Positions 17,940 through 25,882 of a stretch of DNA of 64,000 nt are shown piece after piece (position 1 is the first letter of the stretch; the number at the start of each line of letters is the position of its first letter). The notes beneath the pieces are model-generated. The model was not told where the DNA came from. It saw nothing but the letters and a program-made list of their open reading frames with translations, and searched no databases. A program made the translations under genes and the position numbers. Source of the stretch: Phycisphaerales bacterium (lineage in GTDB: Bacteria > Planctomycetota > Phycisphaerae > Phycisphaerales > UBA1924); contig JADZER010000010.1 in NCBI GenBank assembly GCA_020850415.1, positions 1 through 64,000 of the forward strand. The letters are read 5' to 3'.

Positions 17940-19673
17940 TCAGTGGAGGACGCGGTAGACCTCGGCCTGGTCGGTGACGCCCTGGAGGATCTTGTCGGCG
18001 CCGTCGGCGCGCATGGGGATGAAGCCGCCGTTGACGGCGGCCTCGTAGAGGGTGACGCCGTCGGCGTGCTCGGCGGTGAGGCGTCGGAGGTCGTCGGTCA
18101 TGGTCATGATCTCGTAGACGGCGAGCCGTCCGCGGTAGCCGGTGGCGTAGCAGGCCTCGCAGGACTCGCCGGTGGCGCCGGGGGTCTTGCCGCTCCCGCC
18201 GCAGACGACGCAGGTGCGGCGCACGAGGCGCTGGGCGAGGACGGCGAGCAGTGAGCTGGTGATGAGGTAGGGCTCGAGGCCGATATCGATGAGGCGCGGG
18301 ATGGCGCTGGGGGCGTCGTTGGTGTGGAGCGTGGCGAGGACGAGGTGGCCGGTGAGTGACGCCTGGATGGCGAGCTGGGCGGTCTCCTGGTCGCGGACCT
18401 CGCCGACGAGGATGACATCGGGGTCCTGGCGGAGGAGGGCGCGCAGGCCGTTGGCGAAGGTCACGCCGCGCTTGGGGTTGACCTGCATCTGGCTGATGCC
18501 CTCGAGGTGGTACTCGACGGGGTCCTCGATGGTCATGACATTGCGGCTGGTGCGGTCGATGCGTCCGAGTGCGGCGTAGAGGGTGGTGGTCTTTCCCGAC
18601 CCGGTGGGCCCGGTCACGAGGACCATCCCGTTGGGGCGGTCGATCATGTCCATGAGGGCGGCCTGCATCTTCTTGCTCATGCCGATCTGGTCGAGGCTGA
18701 GCTGGGTCTGCGTCTGGTCGAGCAGGCGGAGGACGATCCGTTCGCCGTAGACGGTGGGGATGACGCTGAGGCGGATGTCGATTTTCTTCTGGCCGATGCG
18801 GACGGAGGTGTGGCCGTCCTGCGGGCTGTGGCGGTTGGCGATATCCAGCTCTGTCATGACCTTGAGGCGGCTGGAGATGGCGGCGGCGAGGGACATGGGG
18901 GGCGTGAAGACATCGAGCAGCATGCCGTCGACGCGGAACCGGATGACGAGCTTGGACTCCATGGGGTGGACATGGATGTCCGAGGCGCGGCGCCGGAGGG
19001 CCTCGAAGAGGATCATGTTGACGAGGCGGATGACGGGGGTTTGTCGGGCGAGGCTGAGGAGGTCGGTGGAGGAGCTCATGCCGGCGGCGACGCTCTCGAT
19101 GGCGGAGGCGTCGAGGGGCATCTCCTCGATGATCTCGGTGACGAGGTCGCCGCGCTGCTCGTAGCCGCGGTTGATAAGGTTGGCGACGGCGGCGCGGGGG
19201 CTGAGGACGAGGCGGACGGGGAGGGCCAGCTCGTCCTCGAGGAGGCTGAAGACGGCGGGCTGGAGGGGCTGGGCGGTGGCGATGGTCATCACATGGCCGT
19301 CGCTCTCGAGGCCGGCGACATTCTGGGCGCGGGCGAGGTCGGGGCTGACGGTCTCGTAGAACTTGCTGGCCGACTCCTGCAGGCGTGGCTCGGCGCGGAA
19401 CTCGAGGCCGGTGCGTTCGGCGAGCTTGGTGAGGGCCTGCTGCTCATCCATGGCGAGCAGGGAGAGCATGACATCCCAGGGGTCGGTGTCGGAGCCCTCG
19501 GCCTGTCGGTAGACGCGGAGCTGGTCGGGGGAGAGCCGGAGGGCGCCGAGCTGCTCGGCGACCTGGGGCGATTCGTCGAGTGTGAGTGCGCCGGGCGCGG
19601 GCGCGGCGTCGGCCCCGCGCGGCGGCTTGCCGGGCTTGTCGCCCTTGAACCTGGCCAGCGGACCTCCGGCCAT
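17940..19673 (-). CDS. gspE: type II secretion/type IV pilus ATPase GspE/PilB family
   Basis: The 577-residue cytoplasmic hexameric ATPase powers pseudopilus or pilus assembly. An N-terminal GspE-N domain (~40-190) precedes the catalytic part with Walker A GPTGSGKTT (~352), the Asp box, DPDVILVGEVRDQETA as Walker B, and the His box ATLHTNDA. A zinc-type tetracysteine module (CVVC...CEAC, ~486-506) is intact, as in GspE and PilB. The ATG overlaps the gspD stop by one base (TAATG), so the two are coupled in one operon. The matching platform protein GspF and major pseudopilin are not in the window. Confidence 0.95.
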   Translation of the reverse strand: MAGGPLARFKGDKPGKPPRGADAAPAPGALTLDESPQVAEQLGALRLSPDQLRVYRQAEGSDTDPWDVMLSLLAMDEQQALTKLAERTGLEFRAEPRLQESASKFYETVSPDLARAQNVAGLESDGHVMTIATAQPLQPAVFSLLEDELALPVRLVLSPRAAVANLINRGYEQRGDLVTEIIEEMPLDASAIESVAAGMSSSTDLLSLARQTPVIRLVNMILFEALRRRASDIHVHPMESKLVIRFRVDGMLLDVFTPPMSLAAAISSRLKVMTELDIANRHSPQDGHTSVRIGQKKIDIRLSVIPTVYGERIVLRLLDQTQTQLSLDQIGMSKKMQAALMDMIDRPNGMVLVTGPTGSGKTTTLYAALGRIDRTSRNVMTIEDPVEYHLEGISQMQVNPKRGVTFANGLRALLRQDPDVILVGEVRDQETAQLAIQASLTGHLVLATLHTNDAPSAIPRLIDIGLEPYLITSSLLAVLAQRLVRRTCVVCGGSGKTPGATGESCEACYATGYRGRLAVYEIMTMTDDLRRLTAEHADGVTLYEAAVNGGFIPMRADGADKILQGVTDQAEVYRVLH

Positions 19674-22177
19674 TAGCGTCCGTCCTCGGTCAGCGGGATG
19701 ATCAGGGGGTACTCCTCGGCCTCGCCGGTGTCGGCGGGGAGGTCGATCCGGTCGGTCTGGTCGGGGGTGGGCGCGGCGCTCAGGACCGTGGGGCCGATGA
19801 GCTCGATGGTGCTGGGCAGGAGCTCGGGCAGGCCGGAATCGAAGCCGGCGTACTCCTGCGGCCCCTTGGTGAGGAGGCGGAGGTCGGCGAAGTTGCGGTC
19901 GTTGAGGATGCGGGGCGTGATGAAGATGTAGAGCACCTGCTCGCTGGAGATCTTGTTGGTGTCGCGGAAGAGCAGGCCGAGCAGCGGGATGTCGCCGAGC
20001 AGGGGGACCTTGACGACGGTGTTGCGGGAGTCCTCGACGGTGATGCCGCCGACGACGATGGTGGTGTCGGTGGGGATGGTGACCGAGTCGGAGCGGACAT
20101 TGCGGGTGTTCTTGGGGGGCGGGATGCCGTTGGCGCCCGAGCCGGTGAAGTTGGAGAGCTCGATCTCGTAGGCGAGTCGGAGGTAGCCTGCCTCGGAGAT
20201 GCTGGGGGTGACGGTGAGTGTGGTGCCCGCGTCCTGGTAGCCGCCGAAGCCGGTCTGGTCGGTGGTCTGTCCGGTGGTTGTGGTGGTGGTGGGCTGCTGC
20301 TCGATGCTGACGATCTCGGCCTCCTCGTTGTCGTTGACGAGGAGCTGTGGCGAGCTGAGGATGCGTGCGTCGGTGTCGGTCTGGACGGCGTCGAGGATGA
20401 GGGGCACATACTGGCTCTTGATGAGCGAGGCGCTGTAGCCGCCGAGGCCGGCGAGCGGGAGCTTGGGGTCGGTGTAGGCCCCGCCGGTGCCCTGTGACCC
20501 GAGGCCGAAGGAGGTCTGTGTGTAGAACTGCCCGGCGTTGAGCTGGCCCTCGACGGCGAGGCGGAAGTCCTCGGAATTGGAGACCGAGAGGATCTTGGCC
20601 TCGACATAGACCTGGGGTCGTCGGACATCGAGCTCGCCGATGATGCGGGCGAACTGCCCCTGGAGCTTGGCGGGGGCCTTGACGATGACGACATTGGTCG
20701 CTTCGTGGGCGGTGACGAAGGACTCGTCGGCGGTGGCGGCGAAGCCGGCCTCCGAGCCCTCCTGCTCCTGCAGGAACCGCTGGAAGGGGTTGCCCCCGGT
20801 CTGGCCGGTCTGGCCTCGGGCGCCGGGGAGCAGCTGGCTGTCACCCGCGGCCTGGTTCTCGATGATGGCCTGGAGGAGATCGGCGAGCTCGGTGGCGTCG
20901 ACATTCTTGACGGGGTATCGCTCGATGACGATCTCTTCGGAGCCGACATCGAGGGCGTCGACGAGCAGGCCGAGTTGTTCCTGCTGCTTCTCGGTGCCGT
21001 AGTAGAGGATGGTGCCGCGGACCGAGTCGACCATCATGACCGAGCCGCCGCCGAGGGTGCTGGTCTGCTGGGTCTGCTGGTTCTGGAACCCACCGCGTCC
21101 GAAGTTCCCAGGTCCGAAGAACTGCTGGTTGGCGGAGTCGGTTTCCTCGAGGCGGATGACCTCGCCGAGACCGCGCTGGCTGGCGATGTCGGCGATCATG
21201 GCGGCGTTGGCGCCGGCCTTGTATTCCTTGGGCGTGAGGGTGGTGGCCAGGTCGATGACGGCGACGATGTCGCGGACCTGCTGGATCTCCTGCTCGGTGC
21301 CGCGGAAGATGAGGGCGTTGCCGGAGGGGTCGATGGTGATCCGGTCGGCGAGGTTGTCGATGCTGGAGGCGGTGCCGGGGACTTGGACATTCTGCTCCTG
21401 ACCCGGGAAGCCGCCCTGGAGCGTGTTGCCCTGTCCGACGAGGGTGACGGCGCGGTCGCGGGCGGCCTGTGCGGCGACATACTCCAGCTCGATGCGTGTG
21501 TAGGTGGTGCGGCTGTACTCGTCCTGGACGCGTCGGATGAGTTCCTCGATGGCGCGGACGCGCCGGGGCGTGTCGGTGACGACGATGATGCCGAGGTCGT
21601 CGACATAGGAGATCTTGGAGGTCCCCTGGCCGCCGGCCTGGGCGGTGGGGTCGATGACCGCCCTGAGCGCGGTGGGCTTCATGTTGGGCGTGGGGATGAT
21701 CTTGGTGGTGGCGAAGTCGCCGACGAAGGCCTGGGTGACCTCTGTCGAGGGCTGGATGAGGTAGATCCCGACGGGGTCGAGCGTCAGGGAGTAGTTGTAC
21801 TGGGCGAGGAGGGCTTCGAGCAGGGCGAGCAGTTCCTCCCGCGGGACTCGCTGCCGGGCGTTGAACATGACGGTCCCGGTGACGGTGCCCTTGACGGAGA
21901 CATTGATCCCGAGTTCCTCGGTGACAAAGTCGACGAGGGTCATCAGCTCGATGGGCTCGCTGGTGGCGCTGAACTCGACGGTGTCGTCGGCGCCGGGTTG
22001 GGCTGCGGGCTGGTCTTCGGGCTGATTGGCGGGCTGGATCTCGGCCTCTCCGGCGGGGCTGGTGACCTCGCCGTCCTGGGCGAGGGCGATCGGGCCGAGC
22101 CCGGCGAGCCCGGCTGCGGCGAGGAGGGCCAGTGGTGTCCGGAGCGTGGTTCTGGCGTTGGGCCGGGTGTATGTCAC
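19673..22177 (-). CDS. gspD: type II secretion system secretin GspD
   Basis: This 834-residue outer-membrane channel protein has a signal peptide (~1-34, ending ALAQD). A Gln/Pro-rich linker and periplasmic N0 and N1-N3 domains follow, with repeated RVRAIEELI-type segments typical of ring-building folds. The secretin domain (~540-770) contains VPLLGDIPLLGLLFR and VLYIFITPRIL, the signature of the membrane-inserted region. A Gln/Gly-rich insert interrupts the N domains around residue 360. It is the first gene of the gspD-gspE operon. Its presence supports a diderm envelope. Confidence 0.95.
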   Translation of the reverse strand: MTYTRPNARTTLRTPLALLAAAGLAGLGPIALAQDGEVTSPAGEAEIQPANQPEDQPAAQPGADDTVEFSATSEPIELMTLVDFVTEELGINVSVKGTVTGTVMFNARQRVPREELLALLEALLAQYNYSLTLDPVGIYLIQPSTEVTQAFVGDFATTKIIPTPNMKPTALRAVIDPTAQAGGQGTSKISYVDDLGIIVVTDTPRRVRAIEELIRRVQDEYSRTTYTRIELEYVAAQAARDRAVTLVGQGNTLQGGFPGQEQNVQVPGTASSIDNLADRITIDPSGNALIFRGTEQEIQQVRDIVAVIDLATTLTPKEYKAGANAAMIADIASQRGLGEVIRLEETDSANQQFFGPGNFGRGGFQNQQTQQTSTLGGGSVMMVDSVRGTILYYGTEKQQEQLGLLVDALDVGSEEIVIERYPVKNVDATELADLLQAIIENQAAGDSQLLPGARGQTGQTGGNPFQRFLQEQEGSEAGFAATADESFVTAHEATNVVIVKAPAKLQGQFARIIGELDVRRPQVYVEAKILSVSNSEDFRLAVEGQLNAGQFYTQTSFGLGSQGTGGAYTDPKLPLAGLGGYSASLIKSQYVPLILDAVQTDTDARILSSPQLLVNDNEEAEIVSIEQQPTTTTTTGQTTDQTGFGGYQDAGTTLTVTPSISEAGYLRLAYEIELSNFTGSGANGIPPPKNTRNVRSDSVTIPTDTTIVVGGITVEDSRNTVVKVPLLGDIPLLGLLFRDTNKISSEQVLYIFITPRILNDRNFADLRLLTKGPQEYAGFDSGLPELLPSTIELIGPTVLSAAPTPDQTDRIDLPADTGEAEEYPLIIPLTEDGR

Positions 22178-22576
22178 CAGGTTCTCTCCTTGCGTGTACC
22201 GCCGCGGGAGTAGCCGCGGGGTGTGCCCCGGCGGGAGGTTATACCGACCGCGCCACCCTGGGCCAAGCGGCCCGGGCGTCGCCCGGCGGTGGTCGCCGAC
22301 TCCCGCGTTCTTGTGACGCCCGCGCCCGTCGGGTGACGCCCCGTCCGGTTCATTCGCGGGCCTGTGGTTGATCGCATGTGTCTACCGAGGGGTGGGGCGG
22401 GGGTTGCGGGCATCGCGCGGGCCGACCGCGCGGCGCGGGTGATCGCCGGGAGTATCGGCAAAACGGGCGATGTCCGGCCGCATTGCGGCGGGGCGGGCGC
22501 TTCCGGATAACCCGGAATGCTCGTCGCGGGTCGATCGCGTCGTGCGTCGCGTCGGGCCCGTGGTACGATCACTGGT
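22178..22576. other. divergent intergenic region gspD / hypothetical gene
   Basis: This 399-nt non-coding stretch lies between the divergent gspD and the small gene at 22577. It contains the gspD promoter at 22238-22266 and a CCGCGG-N6-CCGCGG repeat near 22200. I see no RNA gene or conserved reading frame in the rest. Confidence 0.6.
22238..22266 (-). promoter_or_regulatory. sigma-70-type promoter for gspD-gspE
   Basis: Read on the minus strand, TTGGCC (22266-22261) and TATAAC (22243-22238) are separated by exactly 17 nt. The predicted transcript would have a leader of about 55 nt before the gspD start at 22177. Confidence 0.55.
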
Positions 22577-23152
22577 ATGAGCCGGGCAGGGCCCACACCC
22601 CAGGGGCAGGACCGGGCGCCGCGCGTCCGCGCCGTCGTTTGGCGGTCGCCGCAGAGCCCCTTCCCGGCCGATCTGGCGGGGGCGTTGGGCCGGCAGTTGA
22701 TCGACTGGGAGGAGAGCACGGGGCCGTTTGACGCGTTCTCGCGGCTGCTGACGATGCCCGGGCGTGGGTCGGGCGGCCCGGGGCGGGTGTTGCTGCTGGT
22801 CGAGCCGCAGACGCTCGCGGGGGGCGATGAGCTGCGTCGGGCGCTGGAGCGGTTCGACCCGGCGACGGTGTGCTGGGGCTACCGGGCAGGTTCACACCCC
22901 CGTCTTGCCCCGCTCCCCCCGCTTGACAGGCCCGCCGAGCCGGAAGTGGTGGTGCGATCGATTCCTAAACCGAGTAATGGCAGGCACTTGCGACTCACGG
23001 GAGTCGGGCCGGAGGCGGCTATTTCTACACCGGTGGGTGATGAATCCAAACATGCTCCGCCCAATGACGGCGGCACATCCGAACCAGAACCTCCCCGCTC
23101 GGTTCTGACGCCGGAGGAGTTGGAGATGTTGCTGGCCGATGATCGGGAGTAG
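22577..23152 (+). CDS. hypothetical protein
   Basis: I do not recognise this 191-residue protein. It has no signal peptide or membrane segment. Residues ~15-110 look like a compact alpha/beta domain (VRAVVWRSPQSPFPADLAG, then GRVLLLVEPQTL and LERFDPATVCWGYRAG). Residues ~120-170 are polar and probably disordered, and the C terminus LTPEELEMLLAD is a short acidic helix. The ATG at 22577 is preferred to the upstream in-frame GTG/ATG codons because coding character begins there. It ends 73 nt before the diguanylate cyclase gene, so a shared transcript and a signalling role are possible. Confidence 0.6.
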   Translation: MSRAGPTPQGQDRAPRVRAVVWRSPQSPFPADLAGALGRQLIDWEESTGPFDAFSRLLTMPGRGSGGPGRVLLLVEPQTLAGGDELRRALERFDPATVCWGYRAGSHPRLAPLPPLDRPAEPEVVVRSIPKPSNGRHLRLTGVGPEAAISTPVGDESKHAPPNDGGTSEPEPPRSVLTPEELEMLLADDRE

Positions 23153-23225
23153 TGCAGGGTTTACTCGGGGGGGCGGCGAACCCTTGGGGCGTGGGAGCGT
23201 TTGGTAGGGGAGGCGAGGCGGTTCG

Positions 23226-24593
23226 ATGCAGCACAGCGCGGGTCAACAGGGCGAGTTGCGGGTGATCCTGGTCGGGCAGACCGGCCTGGATGCGCAGCTG
23301 CGCCGGGATCCCGGGCTGGAGCTGATCCGGGCCCGGACGGCGCTCGACGCCCTGGGAGAGCTCTCCGACCCCTTGGACCGCGGGGCCCCGGGTCGGGCGG
23401 TGGTGATCGTCGATCCCCGGGCGGAGCCCAGCGCGGCGGGCGCGGGGGACCTGACCGAGTTCCTCGCTGGCCTGCGCCGGGTGGACCCGCAGGTCCGCGT
23501 GCTGCGTGTGGCGCGGAACGGCGACGCGGCCCCGGCGGGGTACGACGGGCAGCTCGCGCCGGACACCGACGCGTCGGGGCTGCGCCGGTTCATCGCGAAC
23601 GGCTCGGCGCCGGCGCAGGCGCCGGGCGCGATCGAGCCCAAGCCGGCCTCGGCCGAGGCGCGCAGGCAGGGTCGGCAGGGGCCGGCGGCTCCGGAGCCCC
23701 TGGCGCCGGCGTTGCCGGAGCCTCAGGCGCCGGCGGCATCTGCCCGGGCCGGTGATGAGGCGGGCGGGGAGCTGCTGCTGCTTCGTCGGCTTGCCGACGG
23801 CGAGCCGGTGCTGGCGCCGGCGATGGACCTGCTGCGGGCGCGCGCCGGGGGGGCGGAGCTGCGGTTTGCGCCGGCGGGCGAGCGGTCGGGGTGCGCGAAC
23901 GAGCCTCACGCGGCGGCGCCGGTGCGGGTCGGCGAGGAGCTGGTCGGGGAGCTGTGCAGCCCGACGATGCGTCCGGCCGACCTCGGCCCCGCGGCGGCGT
24001 GGCTGGGGGCGTGGCTCGAGCTCGAGCGCACGCAGACGCAGCTGCGCGAGGCGGCGTACCGGGACCCGCTGACGGGGGCGTGGAACCGGCGGTACTTCGA
24101 CGAGTTCCTGCCGCAGGCGATCGAGGAGGCCGGGGCCAGCCGGCACCTGCTGACGGTGCTGCTGTTCGACATCGACAATTTCAAGCGTTTCAACGACGCG
24201 CACGGGCACGCGGCGGGGGACGAGATCCTGACCGAGTGCGTGCGGCTGCTGCACACGGCGGTGCGTCCGACGGACAAGGTCTGCCGTATCGGGGGCGACG
24301 AGTTCGCGGTGATCTTCCACGAGCCCGAGGGCCCGCGCGAGCCCAACAGCCGTCACCCGACGAGCGTGCACGACATCGCGGAGCGTTTCCGGCGTCTGGT
24401 GTGCGGGGCGCGGTTCAGCAAGCTGGGCGACGACGCGCCGGGCCACCTGACGATCTCGGGCGGGCTGGCGACCTTCCCGTGGGACGGGCGCACGAGCGCG
24501 GAGCTGATGCAGCGTGCCGACGAGCTGGCGCTGGAGGGCAAGAGCCAGGGGAAGAATGTGATCGCGCTGGGGCCGCGGGGGTGCGGGGGGTGA
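23226..24593 (+). CDS. diguanylate cyclase (GGDEF domain)
   Basis: The 455-residue protein makes cyclic di-GMP. The C-terminal GGDEF domain (~275-450) has an intact active site RIGGDEFAVIF (~354) and the upstream DPLTGAWNRR and DIDNFKRFND motifs. No RxxD inhibitory site is obvious just before the GGDEF motif. Residues ~8-125 resemble a receiver domain without the usual phosphoacceptor pattern, followed by an Ala/Pro-rich linker (~140-185). Residues ~185-270 look like a small GAF-like sensor. No membrane helix is seen. Its input is unknown. Confidence 0.9.
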   Translation: MQHSAGQQGELRVILVGQTGLDAQLRRDPGLELIRARTALDALGELSDPLDRGAPGRAVVIVDPRAEPSAAGAGDLTEFLAGLRRVDPQVRVLRVARNGDAAPAGYDGQLAPDTDASGLRRFIANGSAPAQAPGAIEPKPASAEARRQGRQGPAAPEPLAPALPEPQAPAASARAGDEAGGELLLLRRLADGEPVLAPAMDLLRARAGGAELRFAPAGERSGCANEPHAAAPVRVGEELVGELCSPTMRPADLGPAAAWLGAWLELERTQTQLREAAYRDPLTGAWNRRYFDEFLPQAIEEAGASRHLLTVLLFDIDNFKRFNDAHGHAAGDEILTECVRLLHTAVRPTDKVCRIGGDEFAVIFHEPEGPREPNSRHPTSVHDIAERFRRLVCGARFSKLGDDAPGHLTISGGLATFPWDGRTSAELMQRADELALEGKSQGKNVIALGPRGCGG

Positions 24594-24754
24594 GGGCGGG
24601 GGCGTCGTGGGTTGCCCGAATGGTGGCCTTCGCTCCAAGGCTCGCTCAGACCACGGCACCCGCTGGTGTGGGGTGACGGGCCGGAGCTTCGTCCCGCACC
24701 GGTCAGTTCCGCGGAGCCTCCACTGACTGGTGGCACCGTTGCTTCCCGGGTAGA
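24594..24754. other. intergenic stretch with dispersed-repeat character
   Basis: This spacer lies between two convergent genes. It contains TGGCCTTCGCTCCAAGGCTC and GCTCAGACCACGGCACCCGC, non-coding text of a kind that tends to recur between planctomycete genes. It lacks a clear terminator stem. Confidence 0.3.
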
Positions 24755-25714
24755 TCAGGCGTCGGTGTCGGGCATGGCGGGGTGCTCGGGGGCTTGGCCG
24801 CTGAGGACGCGCCAGACATCGCGGACGACCCAGCTCATGTCGCGTTTGGCGGCCTGGGTGGCGCCGGCGATGTGTGGTGAGAGGTGGACATTGGCGATAT
24901 CGAGCAGGGGGCTGGTGTCGACGACGGGCTCGGGGTCGTGGACATCGATGATGGCGGTGGCGTCGGGGTGATCGACGAAGAACTCGGCGCAGGCGACGGG
25001 GTCGACGACGAAGCCGCGGCTGGAGTTGAGGAAGACGACGCCGGGCTTCATGCGTGCGAAGGCGTCGGGGCCGACGGCGTGGTAGTTGGAGCGGCGGCCG
25101 TCGACATGGATGGTGAGGATGTCGGAGCGCTCGAGGAGCGCGTCGCGGGGGACGGGGGTCGCGCCGAAGCGTGCGCCGGGGTCGATCTCGCGGAGGTCGT
25201 GGTAGATGACCGCGGCGTCGAGGGCCTGGAGGGCGCGGGCGACCTGGGAGCCGATGCGTCCGAGGCCGAGGATGCCGACGGTGGCGTCGGCGAGCTGGAG
25301 CGGGGCCTCGAGCCGTTTGCGGGCGGCGTTCCAGGCGGGCGTGTCGATGGCCTCGTGGAGGAACAGGCGCGGGCGGAGGGCGTCGAGCACGCCGGCGAGG
25401 ACGAACTCGACGACGGCGCGGGTGTTGGCGCCGGGGGTGTTGACGACGACGACGCCGCGCCCCCAGCAGGCGGCCAGATCGATGTTGTCGACCCCAACGC
25501 CTGCGCGGGCGACGACGCGGAGGCGCGGGGCGGCGTCGAGGAGGTCCTGGGTGACCTGGGTGTAGGTGCGGACGATGAGGCCGTCGGCGCGGGCGAGGGT
25601 GGCGGGGAAGGCCGGGTCGTCGTAGCGGCAGGGGACGAGCTCGCAGCGCTCGGCGAGCCAAGCCGCGGGCTGGGGGTCGAGGTCCTCGGCCTGGATGACG
25701 AGCGGGGTGGTCAT
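24755..25714 (-). CDS. D-isomer 2-hydroxyacid dehydrogenase (phosphoglycerate dehydrogenase-like)
   Basis: The 319-residue NAD-dependent enzyme of the SerA/hydroxypyruvate reductase family has an NAD-binding GLGRIGSQVARAL (~149). The catalytic Arg lies in NSSRGFVVD, the Glu in DVHDPEPV and the His in SPHIAGAT. The early motif VVARAGVGVDNID is also typical. It lacks the C-terminal ACT domain of serine-regulated PGDH, so it may be a short-form PGDH or a related hydroxyacid dehydrogenase. It converges on the diguanylate cyclase gene; no serine pathway gene is adjacent. Confidence 0.9.
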   Translation of the reverse strand: MTTPLVIQAEDLDPQPAAWLAERCELVPCRYDDPAFPATLARADGLIVRTYTQVTQDLLDAAPRLRVVARAGVGVDNIDLAACWGRGVVVVNTPGANTRAVVEFVLAGVLDALRPRLFLHEAIDTPAWNAARKRLEAPLQLADATVGILGLGRIGSQVARALQALDAAVIYHDLREIDPGARFGATPVPRDALLERSDILTIHVDGRRSNYHAVGPDAFARMKPGVVFLNSSRGFVVDPVACAEFFVDHPDATAIIDVHDPEPVVDTSPLLDIANVHLSPHIAGATQAAKRDMSWVVRDVWRVLSGQAPEHPAMPDTDA

Positions 25715-25830
25715 GCGGGGGGATTATTCACCGGGAGTGGGCGGGGGGGACCCGGGCTGGCGCTCGGCGCGGCGATATGCCGATGCCGGGCTGATGCCGC
25801 CGGCGCGGCCAGCCCGCCCGCCAACGAGAA

Positions 25831-25857
25831 GGCCCCACTCCGTGCGAGAGCGGGGCC
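25831..25857 (-). terminator. terminator hairpin downstream of the secreted-protein operon
   Basis: GGCCCCACTC pairs with GAGAGCGGGGC across a short loop (one mismatch), 26 nt beyond the stop at 25883. On the minus strand it is followed by CTTCTCGTTGG, a weak T-rich tail. Confidence 0.55.
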
Positions 25858-25882
25858 CGGCGGTTTCGGGGTTCTGCGAGGT

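Noticed and set aside
22178..22576. Search for a riboswitch or small RNA upstream of gspD
   Set aside because: Only a plausible promoter and short GC palindromes are seen; no known riboswitch consensus was recognised.
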